A stretch of DNA of 36,362 nt from Roseomonas sp. (GTDB lineage: Bacteria > Pseudomonadota > Alphaproteobacteria > Acetobacterales > Acetobacteraceae): NCBI GenBank assembly GCA_020249265.1, contig JADCGA010000071.1, forward strand, positions 1 to 36,362. The letters run 5' to 3'. The notes below the pieces were generated by a model that was given only the letters and a program-made list of their open reading frames with translations, had not been told where the DNA came from and did not search any database. Positions within the stretch are counted from its first letter, which is position 1. The number at the start of each line of letters is the position of its first letter. This document shows positions 15,498 to 26,408 of the stretch, one piece after another. The translations under genes were made by a program, and so were the position numbers.

Positions 15498-18368
15498 TCA
15501 GCCCGCCAGGGCCGCGCGCACCAATGCTTCCTGTTGATGTTGATGCACTTTCGCAAGGCCGGTGGCAGGGCTTGCTGCCTCCTCCCGGCCCACGTAATCT
15601 GGGCGCTTCGCCTTGATGTTCAGCGTCTTCAACACACCTTCAATCTTGCGATCCACGAAATTCCAGGCACCCATATTCTCCGGTTCTTCCTGGCACCAGA
15701 CCACATCCGCATTGGGATATTGCGCCAGTACCGGCGGCAGGCTGATGCGCGGGAAGGGATAAAGCTGTTCCATCCGCACAATCGCGACATCCTTGATGCC
15801 CTTGTCGCGGCGTTCCTGCAGCAGATCATAATAAACCTTGCCGGTGCACAGCACGACGCGACGGATTTTCTTGGGCGGCGCGATCTTATCCACCTCATCA
15901 ATCACGTGCCGGAAACCGCTGCCGGGGCCGAATTCCGACAGGCTGCTGATGGCAAGCTTATGGCGCAGCAGGGATTTCGGCGTCATCACCACCAAGGGCT
16001 TGCGGTAATTCGCCTTCATTTGCCGACGCAGCGCATGGAAGTAATTGGCCGGCGTGGTGAAGTTGCAGACGCGCATATTGCGTTCCGCACAAAGCTGCAA
16101 ATAGCGTTCAAGCCGCGCCGAGGAATGTTCCGGCCCCTGCCCTTCATAGCCATGCGGCAACAGCATCACCAGGCCCGACATGCGGAGCCATTTGGTTTCA
16201 CCCGAGGCGATGAACTGATCAATGATCACCTGCGCGCCATTGGCGAAGTCACCAAACTGGCCTTCCCACAGGACCATTGTCTTCGGATCGGCCAGCGAAT
16301 AACCGTAATCAAAGCCCAGCACGCCAAATTCAGCGAGCAGCGAATTGAAGGCTTCAAACTTCGCCTGACCGGGGCGGATGTTATTGAGCGGCGTGTATTC
16401 AGCCTGGCTTGCCTGATCAATCAGCACCGCATGGCGATGGCTGAAGGTGCCGCGCTGCACATCTTCGCCAGACAACCGCACACGATGGCCTTCCAGCAGC
16501 AGCGAACCGAAAGCGAGCGCCTCACCTGTTGCCCAATCAATCCCCTCCCCGGTTTCGATCGCCTGGCGCTTTTGTTCCAATTGCCGCGCGATTTTCGAAT
16601 TGACGCCGAATTCCTTCGGCACACGGCAAAGCGCTTCACCAACTTCCTTCAGTATTTCCGGCGCGACGGATGTCGCTTCAAGCTGCTCCGCCTCATCCGT
16701 GGAACCGGCGGGCTTGAGGCCGGACCAATGCCCTTCCAGCCAATCCGCCTTGTTCGGGCGGAAGGATTGCGAAGCTTCAAAGGCTTCCTCAAGCCGCGCA
16801 TTGAAGGCATCCAGCATCGCCTTGGAGGATTCAGACGGCACTGAGCCTTCCTGCGCCAGCCGTTCCGCATAAAGCGTGCGCGTGGTGCGCATTTCGCGGA
16901 TGCGGTTGTACATGAGCGGCTGGGTGAAGGCCGGTTCGTCACTTTCATTATGGCCGTGGCGGCGATAGCAGACGATATCCAGCACCACATCCGCGCCGAA
17001 TACCATGCGGAATTCGGCTACCAGGCGCGCGCAGAACACCACCGCTTCCGGATCATCGCCATTAACATGCAGGATCGGCGCCTGCACGGATTTCGCCACA
17101 TCGGTGCAATACAAACCGGAATAGGCATGCAGCGGCACAGTGGTGAAGCCGATCTGGTTATTGGTGACGATATGCAACGTGCCGCCCGTGCGATAGCCCA
17201 CCAATTGGCTCATCGCCAGCGTTTCATAAACAACGCCCTGCCCGGCAAAGGCCGCATCGCCATGCAGCAAAATGCCCATCACGGAACGCCGGCCCTTGAT
17301 ATCGCCCGACATATCCTGGCGCGCGCGCACCTTGCCCGCCACCACCGGGTCCACCGCTTCCAGATGCGAAGGATTGGGTTGCAGCGAAAGGTGAACCTTA
17401 TTGCCGGCAATTTCGATATCGGTGCTGGTCCCCAGGTGATACTTCACATCACCTGAGCCCCCGGTATCATCCGGATTGCTGGAATTGCCTTTGAATTCCG
17501 AAAACACCTGGGTGAAGGATTTCTTCACGACATTGACCAGCATGTTCAAGCGGCCACGATGGGCCATGCCAATCGCGATTTCCTTGGCACCCTGCTTGGC
17601 TGCGGTTTCGATCGCTGCCTGCACCGCCGAAATGGTGGTTTCCCCACCTTCCAGGCCGAAGCGCTTGGTGCCCACAAATTTGCGCGCGCAGAAGGCTTCA
17701 AAGCCTTCTGCTTCCGTCAATTGCTGCAGAATTTGATTCTTCTGCGCGGTATCGAAAGCACCATTCCAGGGCGCACCTTCAATGCGGCGCTGGATCCAGG
17801 ATTTCTGATCCGGGTCCTGGATATGCATGAACTCCACGCCGATCGAACCGCAATAGGAAGCGCGGCAGATGGCAAGGATTTCACGCAGGCTGGCCGTTTC
17901 CTTGCCCAGCACGAAATCCAGGAAGATTTGCCGATCCCAATCCTCATCCGTGAAGCCATAGGTCTTGGGGTCAAGCTCAGGGTGTGGTTTCGGCACTTGC
18001 AGGGCGAGCGGATCAAGCCGCGCTTCCAGATGCCCGCGCACGCGATAGCTGCGGATCAGCATCAGCGCCCTGATCGAATCCAGCACCGCGCGACGCGTCG
18101 CTTCCGGGTCCGCCGCACCTGGCTTGGCACCCTTGGCGGGGGCAGGCTTTTCAGGTTCCGGCCCGAAAGCGCCCCGGATGCGCGGCGCCCAGGAGGCGCC
18201 AGAGGCATCCGTCAATACCGCGCGGGCTTCATCATTCAGGGAAGCGAAAAGCTCCGCAAAGCTTGGGTCCACGCTTCCGGGATTTTCTGTCCATTTGGCG
18301 TAGAGATCAGCAAGATAGGCAGCATTCGCCCCCGTCATCGCGGTTGCGATAATATCCACTCCGGCCAT
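15498..18368 (-). CDS. sucA: 2-oxoglutarate dehydrogenase E1 component
   Basis: This 956-residue thiamine-diphosphate enzyme decarboxylates 2-oxoglutarate and succinylates the lipoyl arm of SucB. It has the short N-terminal helix of E1o enzymes ([28 protein letters not shown]), which docks E2 in this complex. Motifs visible in order are [61 protein letters not shown] and [12 protein letters not shown], followed by the C-terminal transketolase-like half with YGYSLADP and [14 protein letters not shown]. The full length is normal for the family. The ATG at 18366-18368 follows GGAGAAGG; an upstream in-frame ATG would add 33 residues without family similarity. It lies 154 bases downstream of sucD. 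Confidence 0.97.
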   Translation of the reverse strand: MAGVDIIATAMTGANAAYLADLYAKWTENPGSVDPSFAELFASLNDEARAVLTDASGASWAPRIRGAFGPEPEKPAPAKGAKPGAADPEATRRAVLDSIRALMLIRSYRVRGHLEARLDPLALQVPKPHPELDPKTYGFTDEDWDRQIFLDFVLGKETASLREILAICRASYCGSIGVEFMHIQDPDQKSWIQRRIEGAPWNGAFDTAQKNQILQQLTEAEGFEAFCARKFVGTKRFGLEGGETTISAVQAAIETAAKQGAKEIAIGMAHRGRLNMLVNVVKKSFTQVFSEFKGNSSNPDDTGGSGDVKYHLGTSTDIEIAGNKVHLSLQPNPSHLEAVDPVVAGKVRARQDMSGDIKGRRSVMGILLHGDAAFAGQGVVYETLAMSQLVGYRTGGTLHIVTNNQIGFTTVPLHAYSGLYCTDVAKSVQAPILHVNGDDPEAVVFCARLVAEFRMVFGADVVLDIVCYRRHGHNESDEPAFTQPLMYNRIREMRTTRTLYAERLAQEGSVPSESSKAMLDAFNARLEEAFEASQSFRPNKADWLEGHWSGLKPAGSTDEAEQLEATSVAPEILKEVGEALCRVPKEFGVNSKIARQLEQKRQAIETGEGIDWATGEALAFGSLLLEGHRVRLSGEDVQRGTFSHRHAVLIDQASQAEYTPLNNIRPGQAKFEAFNSLLAEFGVLGFDYGYSLADPKTMVLWEGQFGDFANGAQVIIDQFIASGETKWLRMSGLVMLLPHGYEGQGPEHSSARLERYLQLCAERNMRVCNFTTPANYFHALRRQMKANYRKPLVVMTPKSLLRHKLAISSLSEFGPGSGFRHVIDEVDKIAPPKKIRRVVLCTGKVYYDLLQERRDKGIKDVAIVRMEQLYPFPRISLPPVLAQYPNADVVWCQEEPENMGAWNFVDRKIEGVLKTLNIKAKRPDYVGREEAASPATGLAKVHQHQQEALVRAALAG

Positions 18369-18522
18369 CAACCTTCTCCCTTCCGCCTGGGCTGCCCCGT
18401 TCGGGGTTTGGCGGATGTGTTCTTGTGGTGCCGTGCAGCGCCCCGGCACCGGGGCAGAGGGCTGCAAGCATAAGGCCTTAACGCCCGCTGCGGCAGCCCC
18501 CCAATTCTAGTTTTGGGCGAAA

Positions 18523-19413
18523 TCAGCCACCAAGCGCCTTGACCATGGTGGAGCCTAGCGCAGAAGGACTATCCGCAACGTGAATCCCGGCGGCTTTCAT
18601 GGCGGCCATTTTCGCTTCCGCCGTATCCGCCCCGCCAGAAATCACCGCCCCGGCATGGCCCATGCGCCGACCCGGAGGGGCCGTGGCGCCGGCGATGAAG
18701 CCCACCACCGGCTTATTCGGCTTACCCGGCGCGAAATTCTCCCGCTTCAGGTATTCGGCAGCCAGGATTTCGGATTGACCGCCAATTTCACCAATCATGA
18801 CGATGGATTTGGTATCGGGGTCGGCCAGGAACATCTCCAGCACCTCGATGAAATCCATGCCCTTCACCGGGTCACCACCAATGCCAACGCAGCTTGATTG
18901 GCCAAGCCCGGCAGCGGTGGTTTGCGCCACGGCTTCATAGGTGAGCGTCCCAGAACGGGAGACAATGCCAACCGAACCAGGCTTATGGATATGCCCCGGC
19001 ATAATGCCGATTTTGCAGGCGCCTGGCGTGATCACGCCCGGGCAATTCGGCCCGACAAGGCGGGATTTGGAGCCATCCAGCGCCCGCTTCACCTTGACCA
19101 TATCCAGCACGGGAATGCCTTCCGTGATGCAGATAATCAGCGGCACTTCCGCATCAATCGCTTCCAGAATCGCATCCGCGGCGAAGGGCGGCGGCACATA
19201 GATCACGGAAGCATTGGCGCCGGTCTTGGCGACACATTCAGCAACGGTATCAAACACCGGCAGCCCAATATGGGTGGTGCCGCCCTTGCCGGGCGTGACA
19301 CCGCCGACATAAGTCGAACCATAGGCAATGCCTTGTTCGGCATGGAAGGTGCCCTGCGCCCCGGTAAAGCCCTGGGTCATCACGCGGGTATTGGCGTTGA
19401 CAAGAACAGCCAT
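18523..19413 (-). CDS. sucD: Succinyl-CoA synthetase alpha subunit
   Basis: The 296-residue alpha subunit of succinyl-CoA synthetase makes nucleoside triphosphate, succinate and CoA from succinyl-CoA together with SucC. The N-terminal CoA-binding Rossmann region starts with [15 protein letters not shown]. Further motifs are [33 protein letters not shown] and the active-site loop [14 protein letters not shown], in which H253 is the phosphorylated histidine. The length is close to E. coli SucD (289). The start lies 3 bases after the sucC stop, with a GAAGGGGG sequence inside the end of sucC, so the two are translationally coupled and should be made in equal amounts. Confidence 0.97.
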   Translation of the reverse strand: MAVLVNANTRVMTQGFTGAQGTFHAEQGIAYGSTYVGGVTPGKGGTTHIGLPVFDTVAECVAKTGANASVIYVPPPFAADAILEAIDAEVPLIICITEGIPVLDMVKVKRALDGSKSRLVGPNCPGVITPGACKIGIMPGHIHKPGSVGIVSRSGTLTYEAVAQTTAAGLGQSSCVGIGGDPVKGMDFIEVLEMFLADPDTKSIVMIGEIGGQSEILAAEYLKRENFAPGKPNKPVVGFIAGATAPPGRRMGHAGAVISGGADTAEAKMAAMKAAGIHVADSPSALGSTMVKALGG

Positions 19414-19416
19414 GAT

Positions 19417-20610
19417 TCAGGCCCCCTTCACAGCAGCGACGACTTTCTTCGCTGCATCGGCAAGATTATCGGCGGCAATAATGGCAAGCCCGCTATCAGC
19501 GAGGATCTTCTTGCCCAAATCCACATTAGTGCCTTCCAACCGCACCACCAAAGGCACTTTCAGCGATAGCGTCTTGGTCGCTTCCACAATGCCAGTCGCG
19601 ATCATGTCGCATTTCGCGATACCGCCGAAGATATTGACCAGAATGGCCTTCACATTGGCGTCCGAGGTGATGATGCGAAAGGCTTCCGTGACACGCGCCG
19701 CAGTGGCGGTGCCGCCCACATCCAGGAAGTTCGCCGGGCTTGAACCATAAAGCTTGATGATATCCATCGTCGCCATGGCCAGGCCCGCGCCATTGACCAT
19801 GCAGCCGATCTCACCATCCAAAGCCACATAATTCAGGTCATTCTTGACCGCGTCGAGTTCCTTCGGATCCATTTCCGTATCATCGCGCAGCGCTTCCAGA
19901 TCCTTGTGGCGGAACAGGGCGCTGTCATCGAAGGATACTTTGGCGTCGAGGGCGACAATCTCACCCGCGCCGGTCACGACCAGCGGGTTGATCTCCACAA
20001 TCGCGCAATCAAGCTCCACGAAGGCACCGTAAAGCGCCAGCACAAACTTGGTGAAGGATGAAACCTGCTTGCCGGTCAGCCCAAGGCCGAAGGCAAGCTT
20101 GCGCGCATGAAAGCCGGAGACGCCCGAAGCAGGGTCAATCGCGACCTTGAGGATTTTCTCGGGATGGTTTTCCGCGACTTCTTCAATTTCCATCCCACCT
20201 TCGGTGGAGGCCATGATGGTCAGGCGCGATGTCGCGCGATCCACCAGCAGGCCCAGATACAATTCGCGGGCGATATCACAGCCATCTTCGACATAAACGC
20301 GCGAGACCAGCTTGCCGGCGGGGCCGGTTTGCTTGGTCACCAGCGTCTTGCCGATCATAGTATCAGCGGCGGCCTTCACATCCGCCACTGACTTCACCAC
20401 ACGCACGCCGCCCTTGCCATTCGGGTCTTCCATGAAGCGGCCAGCGCCGCGCCCACCAGCATGGATTTGTGATTTCACCACATAGACCGGGCCAGGGAGC
20501 TTGGCCGCTGCCGCGGCGGCTTCCTCGGCATTCCAGGCGACATGGCCTTCAAGAACGGCAACGCCATAGCGGCGCAGCAATTCCTTCGCCTGATACTCAT
20601 GAATGTTCAT
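19417..20610 (-). CDS. sucC: ADP/GDP-forming succinyl-CoA synthetase beta subunit
   Basis: The 397-residue beta subunit carries the ATP-grasp domain and the succinate site of succinyl-CoA synthetase. It begins with the hallmark [17 protein letters not shown] and contains [10 protein letters not shown], the ATP-grasp core, [33 protein letters not shown] and the phosphate-loop-like [13 protein letters not shown], followed by ILVNIFGGI. The length matches bacterial SucC. The nucleotide preference (ADP or GDP) cannot be decided by eye. The gene follows mdh by 60 bases, a gap that contains a GC-rich hairpin, and couples tightly to sucD. Confidence 0.97.
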   Translation of the reverse strand: MNIHEYQAKELLRRYGVAVLEGHVAWNAEEAAAAAAKLPGPVYVVKSQIHAGGRGAGRFMEDPNGKGGVRVVKSVADVKAAADTMIGKTLVTKQTGPAGKLVSRVYVEDGCDIARELYLGLLVDRATSRLTIMASTEGGMEIEEVAENHPEKILKVAIDPASGVSGFHARKLAFGLGLTGKQVSSFTKFVLALYGAFVELDCAIVEINPLVVTGAGEIVALDAKVSFDDSALFRHKDLEALRDDTEMDPKELDAVKNDLNYVALDGEIGCMVNGAGLAMATMDIIKLYGSSPANFLDVGGTATAARVTEAFRIITSDANVKAILVNIFGGIAKCDMIATGIVEATKTLSLKVPLVVRLEGTNVDLGKKILADSGLAIIAADNLADAAKKVVAAVKGA

Positions 20611-20635
20611 GCAGGAAGCTCCGGTAAGGATACGG

Positions 20636-20665
20636 AAAGGGCCGGGCTTGCTGCCCGGCCCCTTT
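20636..20665. terminator. GC-rich hairpin in the mdh-sucC intergenic region
   Basis: Arms AAAGGGCCGGGC (20636-20647) and GCCCGGCCCCTTT (20653-20665, one bulged C) form a strong hairpin with a 5-base loop, directly after the mdh stop and before sucC. Downstream on the minus strand there is only CCGTATCC, not a U-tract. It is therefore a weak terminator at best, and may be an attenuator or an mRNA-stabilising 3' end that lets mdh and sucCD-sucAB be expressed at different levels. Confidence 0.6.
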
Positions 20666-20670
20666 AGGGA

Positions 20671-21633
<963 letters not shown>

Positions 21634-21700
21634 TTAAACCTTGCCTGGAAAACGCCAGACTCCTAGCCCCGAAGCCTCCGCCCGGCAAGGCGGGCGGCGT

Positions 21701-22894
21701 TCAGGCTGGGCTCTGCCCGCCCAGATGCGGCAGGGCCAGATATTCCTGGCTTTGCATTTCGGTCAGCCGAGAGGCCGTGCGTTCGAACATCGCGGCATTG
21801 GTCCCGCGTTCATAAAGCTGATCGGGGCTGGAAGCCGCACTCGCCACCAGCTTGCAGTGGTGTTCGTAAAGCGTGTCGATGCAGGTGATGAAGCGGCGCG
21901 CCTTGTCGAAATTCTCCGGCCCCAGGCGGGGGATGTCATCGACTACCAGGCTATGGAAGGACTGGGCAATGGCCAAGTAATCCGCTGGGCCCAGGGGCTT
22001 GCCGCATAATGCGTTGAAATCGAAGCGCGCCACGCCCCGGGCGGCTTCCGGCACTTCAATCACCCGGCCGAGCAGGGGCAGTTCCATGGGCGCCCCCCTT
22101 TCCTGGCCGGTCAGTTCCGCAAAAGCAGCATCCAGCGCGGTTTCGGACCTGCCATCGGCGGGGACATGCCAGGTGGGCAGGCTTCTGATCCTTTCCCGCC
22201 GGTAATCCCGCGCCGCGACCAAGGGCCAGACCTCCACATGCCGGTTGATCAGCGCGATGAAGGGCAGAAAGGCATCGCGCCCAGGCTGGCCCTTGAACAG
22301 ATCATCCGGGGCGGTGTTTGATGTGGCGACAATCACGGTCCCGCGGGCGAAAAGCGCTTCAAACAGCCGGCCCAGGATCATGGCGTCGGCGATGTCATGC
22401 ACCTGAAACTCGTCAAAGCAGAGCAAAGCGGCATCGGCGGCGATGGAATCGGCCAAGGGCGGGATAGGGTCTGCGCTATCGCCATGCACCTGCTTCCAGC
22501 CATGGATGCGCCGATGCGCCTGCTGCATGAAGGCATGGAAATGCAGCCGTTGCTTGCGCGGCACCTCGGCCGTTTCAAAAAACAGGTCCATGAGCATGGA
22601 TTTGCCGCGCCCGACCTCGCCCACCAGATAAAGCCCCTGCGGGGGGTCCCGGCGCGGCGGGGCGGTGGTGCGGCCAAAAAGCCGGCCGAGCAGCCCGGCG
22701 GGCTTGGGTGCGGCGTGCAAGGGGGCGGGGTCATAACCGCGCAGCGCCTGCCACAGGGCTTGCAAACGCTCCATCGCCGCAGCCTGGGCCGGGTCGGGCG
22801 CCAATTCGCCGGTCGAGAGGCGCGCCTGATAGGCCGGCAATGGCCCTGGCGCCGTCCCTTTGGTTTTCGAGTCGCTTTCCTCAACAAGCTGCAT
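21701..22894 (-). CDS. zapE: Cell division protein ZapE / AFG1-like ATPase
   Basis: This 397-residue P-loop ATPase belongs to the AFG1/ZapE family. Walker A is GEVGRGKS (92-99), and Walker B is LLCFDEFQV (about 158-166), with sensor motif VIVATSNTAPDDLF. The family-specific FHAFMQ (about 119-124) and the C-terminal FDFNALCGKPLGPADY and FHSLVVDDIP segments are all present. E. coli ZapE interacts with FtsZ, and eukaryotic AFG1 works in inner-membrane protein quality control. A Pro/Ala-rich loop at about 60-85 just before Walker A looks like a linker. The gene is divergent from a glycosyltransferase and upstream of mdh, an order common in Rhodospirillales. No clear ribosome site precedes the ATG, so a slightly different start is possible. 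Confidence 0.93.
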   Translation of the reverse strand: MQLVEESDSKTKGTAPGPLPAYQARLSTGELAPDPAQAAAMERLQALWQALRGYDPAPLHAAPKPAGLLGRLFGRTTAPPRRDPPQGLYLVGEVGRGKSMLMDLFFETAEVPRKQRLHFHAFMQQAHRRIHGWKQVHGDSADPIPPLADSIAADAALLCFDEFQVHDIADAMILGRLFEALFARGTVIVATSNTAPDDLFKGQPGRDAFLPFIALINRHVEVWPLVAARDYRRERIRSLPTWHVPADGRSETALDAAFAELTGQERGAPMELPLLGRVIEVPEAARGVARFDFNALCGKPLGPADYLAIAQSFHSLVVDDIPRLGPENFDKARRFITCIDTLYEHHCKLVASAASSPDQLYERGTNAAMFERTASRLTEMQSQEYLALPHLGGQSPA

Positions 22895-22997
22895 GGTTCG
22901 CGCTTACCCCGACCAGGGCGCCCCCACAATCCAAGCGGCATTGATCCCTTGCGGTGGAGGAATTAGTGACACTGTAACCCTCCAGGTGTGATGATCC
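22895..22997. promoter_or_regulatory. Divergent promoter region between zapE and glycosyltransferase
   Basis: A 103-base gap between divergently transcribed genes that should hold both promoters. No distinct core promoter or operator was recognised, and the ribosome-binding sites on both sides are weak. Confidence 0.4.
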
Positions 22998-24671
22998 ATG
23001 ACACGTTCTGTCGCCATTCTCTATGCTGCTGAAGGCTATGTCTCCCAGGGGCGCGCCATGCTCGGGCGGCGGGTTGCGGGCGATAGTTTTCTAAATGGCT
23101 TGCTCCGCCATGGCGGGCTGGAAAGCCTGGTCGGGCTGATGCTGAATGACCGGGAGGTGAAGGATTTTCCAGCGGAAATCCAGGCCCGCGCGCCAGGTTT
23201 GCAAGTGCGCACCGCAGGCTATGAGGATCAGCGCCCGGTCGCGGAAGCCGGCACGTTGTTCCTGCCCGGCCCTGGTCTGGAATCCTACGCCTATTGGCGC
23301 CGGCGGTCGGGCAATCAGCGCGCCTTCAGCCTATGCGGTGTGACGCATACAACCTCCACCGATCGGGTGATGGATGCGCTGGCCCATTCCCTGACCGCGC
23401 CGGTGCAGCCCTGGGATGCCATCATCTGCACATCGCGTGCGGTGCAGAGCATGGTGCGGCGGCAATTGCAGGAGAACGTGGCCTATCTTCAAAGCGCTAT
23501 GGGGGCGACGCGCGCCGGCGTGCCGATGCTGCCCATGATCCCGCTTGGCGTCGATTGCGATGCCTTCCGCCGCGACCCTGCCCTGGGTGCTGCCTATCGC
23601 CAGGAATTGGGCATCCAGGCTGAGGATATCGCCATTATTCTGGTGGCGCGCTTGTCCAATGCGACAAAATTCTCGCCCTTGCCGATGTTTCTGGCCCTGC
23701 AAAAGGCAGCCGAGCGAAAGGGACGGAAGCTCCATCTACTATTGACCGGTTGGATTGAAGGCGATGGATCGCGCCCCGCCTTTACCGACGCCGCGACGCA
23801 AGCCTGCCCGGATGTGAAGGTGCATTTGCTGGATGGCCAGAATGCCGAGATTCGCACAAAAGCCTGGGCGGCGGCGGATATCTTCACCCTGCCAGTGGAT
23901 AATATCCAGGAAACCTTCGGCCTGGCGCCGGTGGAGGCCATGGCAGCAGGGTTGCCCGTTGTGGTGACGGATTGGGATGGCTTCCGCGACACGGTGGAAG
24001 ATGGCGTCACTGGCTTTCGCATCCCAACCATGATGGGCGGTAATGGCAATCTCATTGCCACGCGCTACCAAATGGGGGCAGATGATTACAACGCCTATTT
24101 GCGCGCAACCTCTCAGGCCATTGCCATGGATATTAGCGCGGCGGCGGATGCCTATTATCGGCTCGCGGAAGATGCGAATTTGCGCCGGCAGATGGCGGAA
24201 GCAGCGCGGCTCCGCGCTCGGCGCATGTATGATTGGTCGGCCATTATTCCGCAGTATCTTGCGCTATGGGATGAACAGGCGCGCATTCGCGCCAAGGCCA
24301 CGGAATTCGCGCCACTGATCCCAGGGCGCCAAGCCGCGCCGACGCGCCCCGATCCCTTCATGCTATTCGCGGATTATCCAACAAATCGGCTTGATCCCAA
24401 GCAGCGCGTTACCCTTGCGCCGGGCGCAAATCTTGACCTTTTGCGCCAGCGCGCGGCCATTCCTGGTGCGGTCTCTCGTGGTTCGTTGCTGCCTTCGCTT
24501 CCCGGTTTTCAAGTGATGCTGGAACGCCTGGCGCAAGGCAGCATGACCGCGGGGGAACTGGGTGGCATGCTGCCGCCAGAACAGCGCCCCCGTGCGGGCG
24601 CCGGCATGGTTTGGCTGATGAAGCTTGGCCTGATCACCATCGCGCCCATCGAAGAAGCCAAGCCCGATTGA
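22998..24671 (+). CDS. Glycosyltransferase family 4 (GT-B fold) protein with C-terminal extension
   Basis: This 557-residue protein has the GT-B, GT4-like layout. The N-terminal lobe runs to about residue 200 and includes IPLGVDCDAFRRDP. The donor-binding lobe then contains ILVARLSNATKFSPLPMFLAL, HLLDGQNAEI and the E-x7-E motif ETFGLAPVE followed by AMAAGLPVVVTDWDGFRDTVEDGVTGFRIPT. In GT4 enzymes this lobe binds a nucleotide sugar. About 120 residues after the GT core (from about 440) have no recognised domain and contain a helical PSLPGFQVMLERLAQGSMTAGELGGML segment. The acceptor is unknown and no polysaccharide genes surround it, so surface glycan or lipid glycosylation is only a guess. It appears to be a single gene, divergent from zapE. 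Confidence 0.82.
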   Translation: MTRSVAILYAAEGYVSQGRAMLGRRVAGDSFLNGLLRHGGLESLVGLMLNDREVKDFPAEIQARAPGLQVRTAGYEDQRPVAEAGTLFLPGPGLESYAYWRRRSGNQRAFSLCGVTHTTSTDRVMDALAHSLTAPVQPWDAIICTSRAVQSMVRRQLQENVAYLQSAMGATRAGVPMLPMIPLGVDCDAFRRDPALGAAYRQELGIQAEDIAIILVARLSNATKFSPLPMFLALQKAAERKGRKLHLLLTGWIEGDGSRPAFTDAATQACPDVKVHLLDGQNAEIRTKAWAAADIFTLPVDNIQETFGLAPVEAMAAGLPVVVTDWDGFRDTVEDGVTGFRIPTMMGGNGNLIATRYQMGADDYNAYLRATSQAIAMDISAAADAYYRLAEDANLRRQMAEAARLRARRMYDWSAIIPQYLALWDEQARIRAKATEFAPLIPGRQAAPTRPDPFMLFADYPTNRLDPKQRVTLAPGANLDLLRQRAAIPGAVSRGSLLPSLPGFQVMLERLAQGSMTAGELGGMLPPEQRPRAGAGMVWLMKLGLITIAPIEEAKPD

Positions 24672-24703
24672 CTTGACGCGCCTGCCAACCGGGCGTCCGA
24701 TGC

Positions 24704-24730
24704 GCGCGCCATGCGCAGCGCATGGCGCGC
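24704..24730. repeat. Near-perfect 27-base palindrome upstream of the hydantoinase/oxoprolinase operon
   Basis: The arms GCGCGCCATGCGC (24704-24716) and GCGCATGGCGCGC (24718-24730) are exact reverse complements separated by one base. It lies 33 bases after the glycosyltransferase stop and 13 bases before the hyuB ATG. There is no T-run on either side, so it is not a standard intrinsic terminator. It could be a dyad operator for a dimeric regulator, a transcript-end hairpin, or a cruciform-forming repeat. By symmetry it could act on either strand. Confidence 0.75.
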
Positions 24731-24743
24731 CTTGGGATAGAGC

Positions 24744-26408
24744 ATGATGGCAACGCATGATCGGCACGACACCTTTGATCCAATCAGCCTGGAAATCTAC
24801 TGGTCCCGCCTGATTTCCATTGCCGATGAGGCCGCAACCGGTCTGCTCCGCACCGCCTTTTCCACCATTGTCCGCGAATCAAATGACTTCGCGACAGTGC
24901 TGATGGATCGCAATGGGGATTCAATCAGCGAGAATACCGGCGGCATTGCCTCCTTCTCCTGCATTCTGCCGAAAACCACGAAGACATTTCTGGAACGCTT
25001 CCCGGCGGAGACCTGGCAGCCAGGTGATTGCGTCATCACCAATGATCCATGGCTTGCCACCGGGCATTTGCCGGATTTCACCGCGGTCAGCCCGATTTTC
25101 CACAAGGGCAAGCTGGTGGGCTTTGCCGGTTCCATTTCGCATTCACCCGATGTCGGCGGCGCGCTGTGGTCCGCCGATTGTCGGGAATTGTTTGAAGAAG
25201 GCATCCGTATCCCCCCTTCCCGCCTGTTTCGCGCCGGCAAACGCAATAAGGATTTGGTGGAGGTTCTGCTCGCGAATGTGCGCCTGCCACGGCAAGTGAT
25301 GGGCGATCTGGAAGCGCAGGTGATCGCAAATGAGGTCTGCGCGCGCGGCGTGGATGAATTTCTGGGCGATACCGGCTTGCCTGATTTACAAGGGCTGGGC
25401 GCTGCACTCCATCAGCGGGCGGATGCCGCCATGCGCCGCGCCATTGCGGCCCTTCCCGATGGCACCTGGCATTCCACCCTGGAAGCCGACGGCTTTGATG
25501 AGGCGATTACGCGCATCGCCTGCGCCGTCACCATTAAGGGTGAGACGATGCATATTGATTTCGCCGGCAGTTCCAAACAGGTGGATCGCGGCATCAATTG
25601 CGTGATGAATTACACCCATGCCTATTCGGTTTATCCGGTGAAATGCGCGCTTGACCCCTTCACACCACGCAATGAGGGTTCCTCTGGCGCCATTACCGTC
25701 AGCGCCCCTGAGGGTAGCATCCTGAACCCGCGCTTCCCGGCGGCGTGCAGCGCGCGGCAATTGACCGGGCATTTGCTGGCGGGGGCGATCTATAAGGCAC
25801 TCGCACCCATCATGCCGGATAAGATCATTGCGGAATGTGGCGGCGCGCCCACCATGCGCGCGCTGTTCAGCGGGTTGGATGGTGCCGGGGATCGCTTCTC
25901 ACAAGTCTTGTTCGCCTCGGGCGGCATGGGCGCTTCGCCGCATCGTGACGGGCTGCCAACCACCGCCTTCCCCACCAATGTCGGCGCCGGCTCGATTGAG
26001 GCTTATGAAAGCGTTGCACCCTTGGTGGTGTGGAAGAAAAGACTGCGCGCTGATTCCGGCGGCGCCGGGCGCTTTCGTGGCGGGCTGGGGCAGGAGGTGG
26101 AGATCGAAGTGCGCGCCCCGGACGAGGTGCGGCTTTCGCTGCTGTCCGACCGACGCGACCATCCGGCGCAGGGCGTCTTGGGCGGCGGCGCGGGCGGTGC
26201 GGCGGTGATTGCCTTTGATGATGGCACGCGCCCGCATCCGAAATCCCGCACCACGGTTTCGCCCGGCACGCGGGTGACACTGCTTTACCCTGGCGGCGGC
26301 GGTTATGGAGACCCCGCAACGCGTGATCCCGAAGCATTGGCCGCAGATATGCGCGATGGCTATGTCTCCGCCGAGGGTGCCACGCGTGATTACGGAGCCA
26401 AGCCATGA
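24744..26408 (+). CDS. Hydantoinase B/oxoprolinase family protein (subunit B)
   Basis: The 554-residue protein is the B-type subunit of the hydantoinase/5-oxoprolinase/acetone carboxylase superfamily. Family signatures are DPISLEIYWSRLISIADEA, ESNDFATVLMDRNGD, GDCVITNDPWLATGHLPD, ISHSPDVGG and the C-terminal GGGGYGDPATRDPE. These enzymes couple ATP use, by the A subunit, to opening of a cyclic amide or to carboxylation. The length is normal for HyuB. The start is one of two in-frame ATGs at 24744 and 24747; the ribosome site is weak. The stop overlaps the hyuA start as ATGA, showing translational coupling. Substrate could be a hydantoin, 5-oxoproline or a relative; without a neighbouring enzyme it cannot be fixed. 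Confidence 0.92.
   Translation: MMATHDRHDTFDPISLEIYWSRLISIADEAATGLLRTAFSTIVRESNDFATVLMDRNGDSISENTGGIASFSCILPKTTKTFLERFPAETWQPGDCVITNDPWLATGHLPDFTAVSPIFHKGKLVGFAGSISHSPDVGGALWSADCRELFEEGIRIPPSRLFRAGKRNKDLVEVLLANVRLPRQVMGDLEAQVIANEVCARGVDEFLGDTGLPDLQGLGAALHQRADAAMRRAIAALPDGTWHSTLEADGFDEAITRIACAVTIKGETMHIDFAGSSKQVDRGINCVMNYTHAYSVYPVKCALDPFTPRNEGSSGAITVSAPEGSILNPRFPAACSARQLTGHLLAGAIYKALAPIMPDKIIAECGGAPTMRALFSGLDGAGDRFSQVLFASGGMGASPHRDGLPTTAFPTNVGAGSIEAYESVAPLVVWKKRLRADSGGAGRFRGGLGQEVEIEVRAPDEVRLSLLSDRRDHPAQGVLGGGAGGAAVIAFDDGTRPHPKSRTTVSPGTRVTLLYPGGGGYGDPATRDPEALAADMRDGYVSAEGATRDYGAKP

Noticed and set aside
15468-16844. Plus-strand 458-codon frame inside sucA
   Set aside because: It is the antisense shadow of sucA, rich in His/Gln/Arg, without recognisable domains.
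21678-21697. Hairpin CCGCCCG/CGGGCGG between zapE and mdh as a terminator
   Set aside because: Only 7 bp of stem and no T-run on the minus strand; likely chance in GC-rich DNA, although it may slow transcription.
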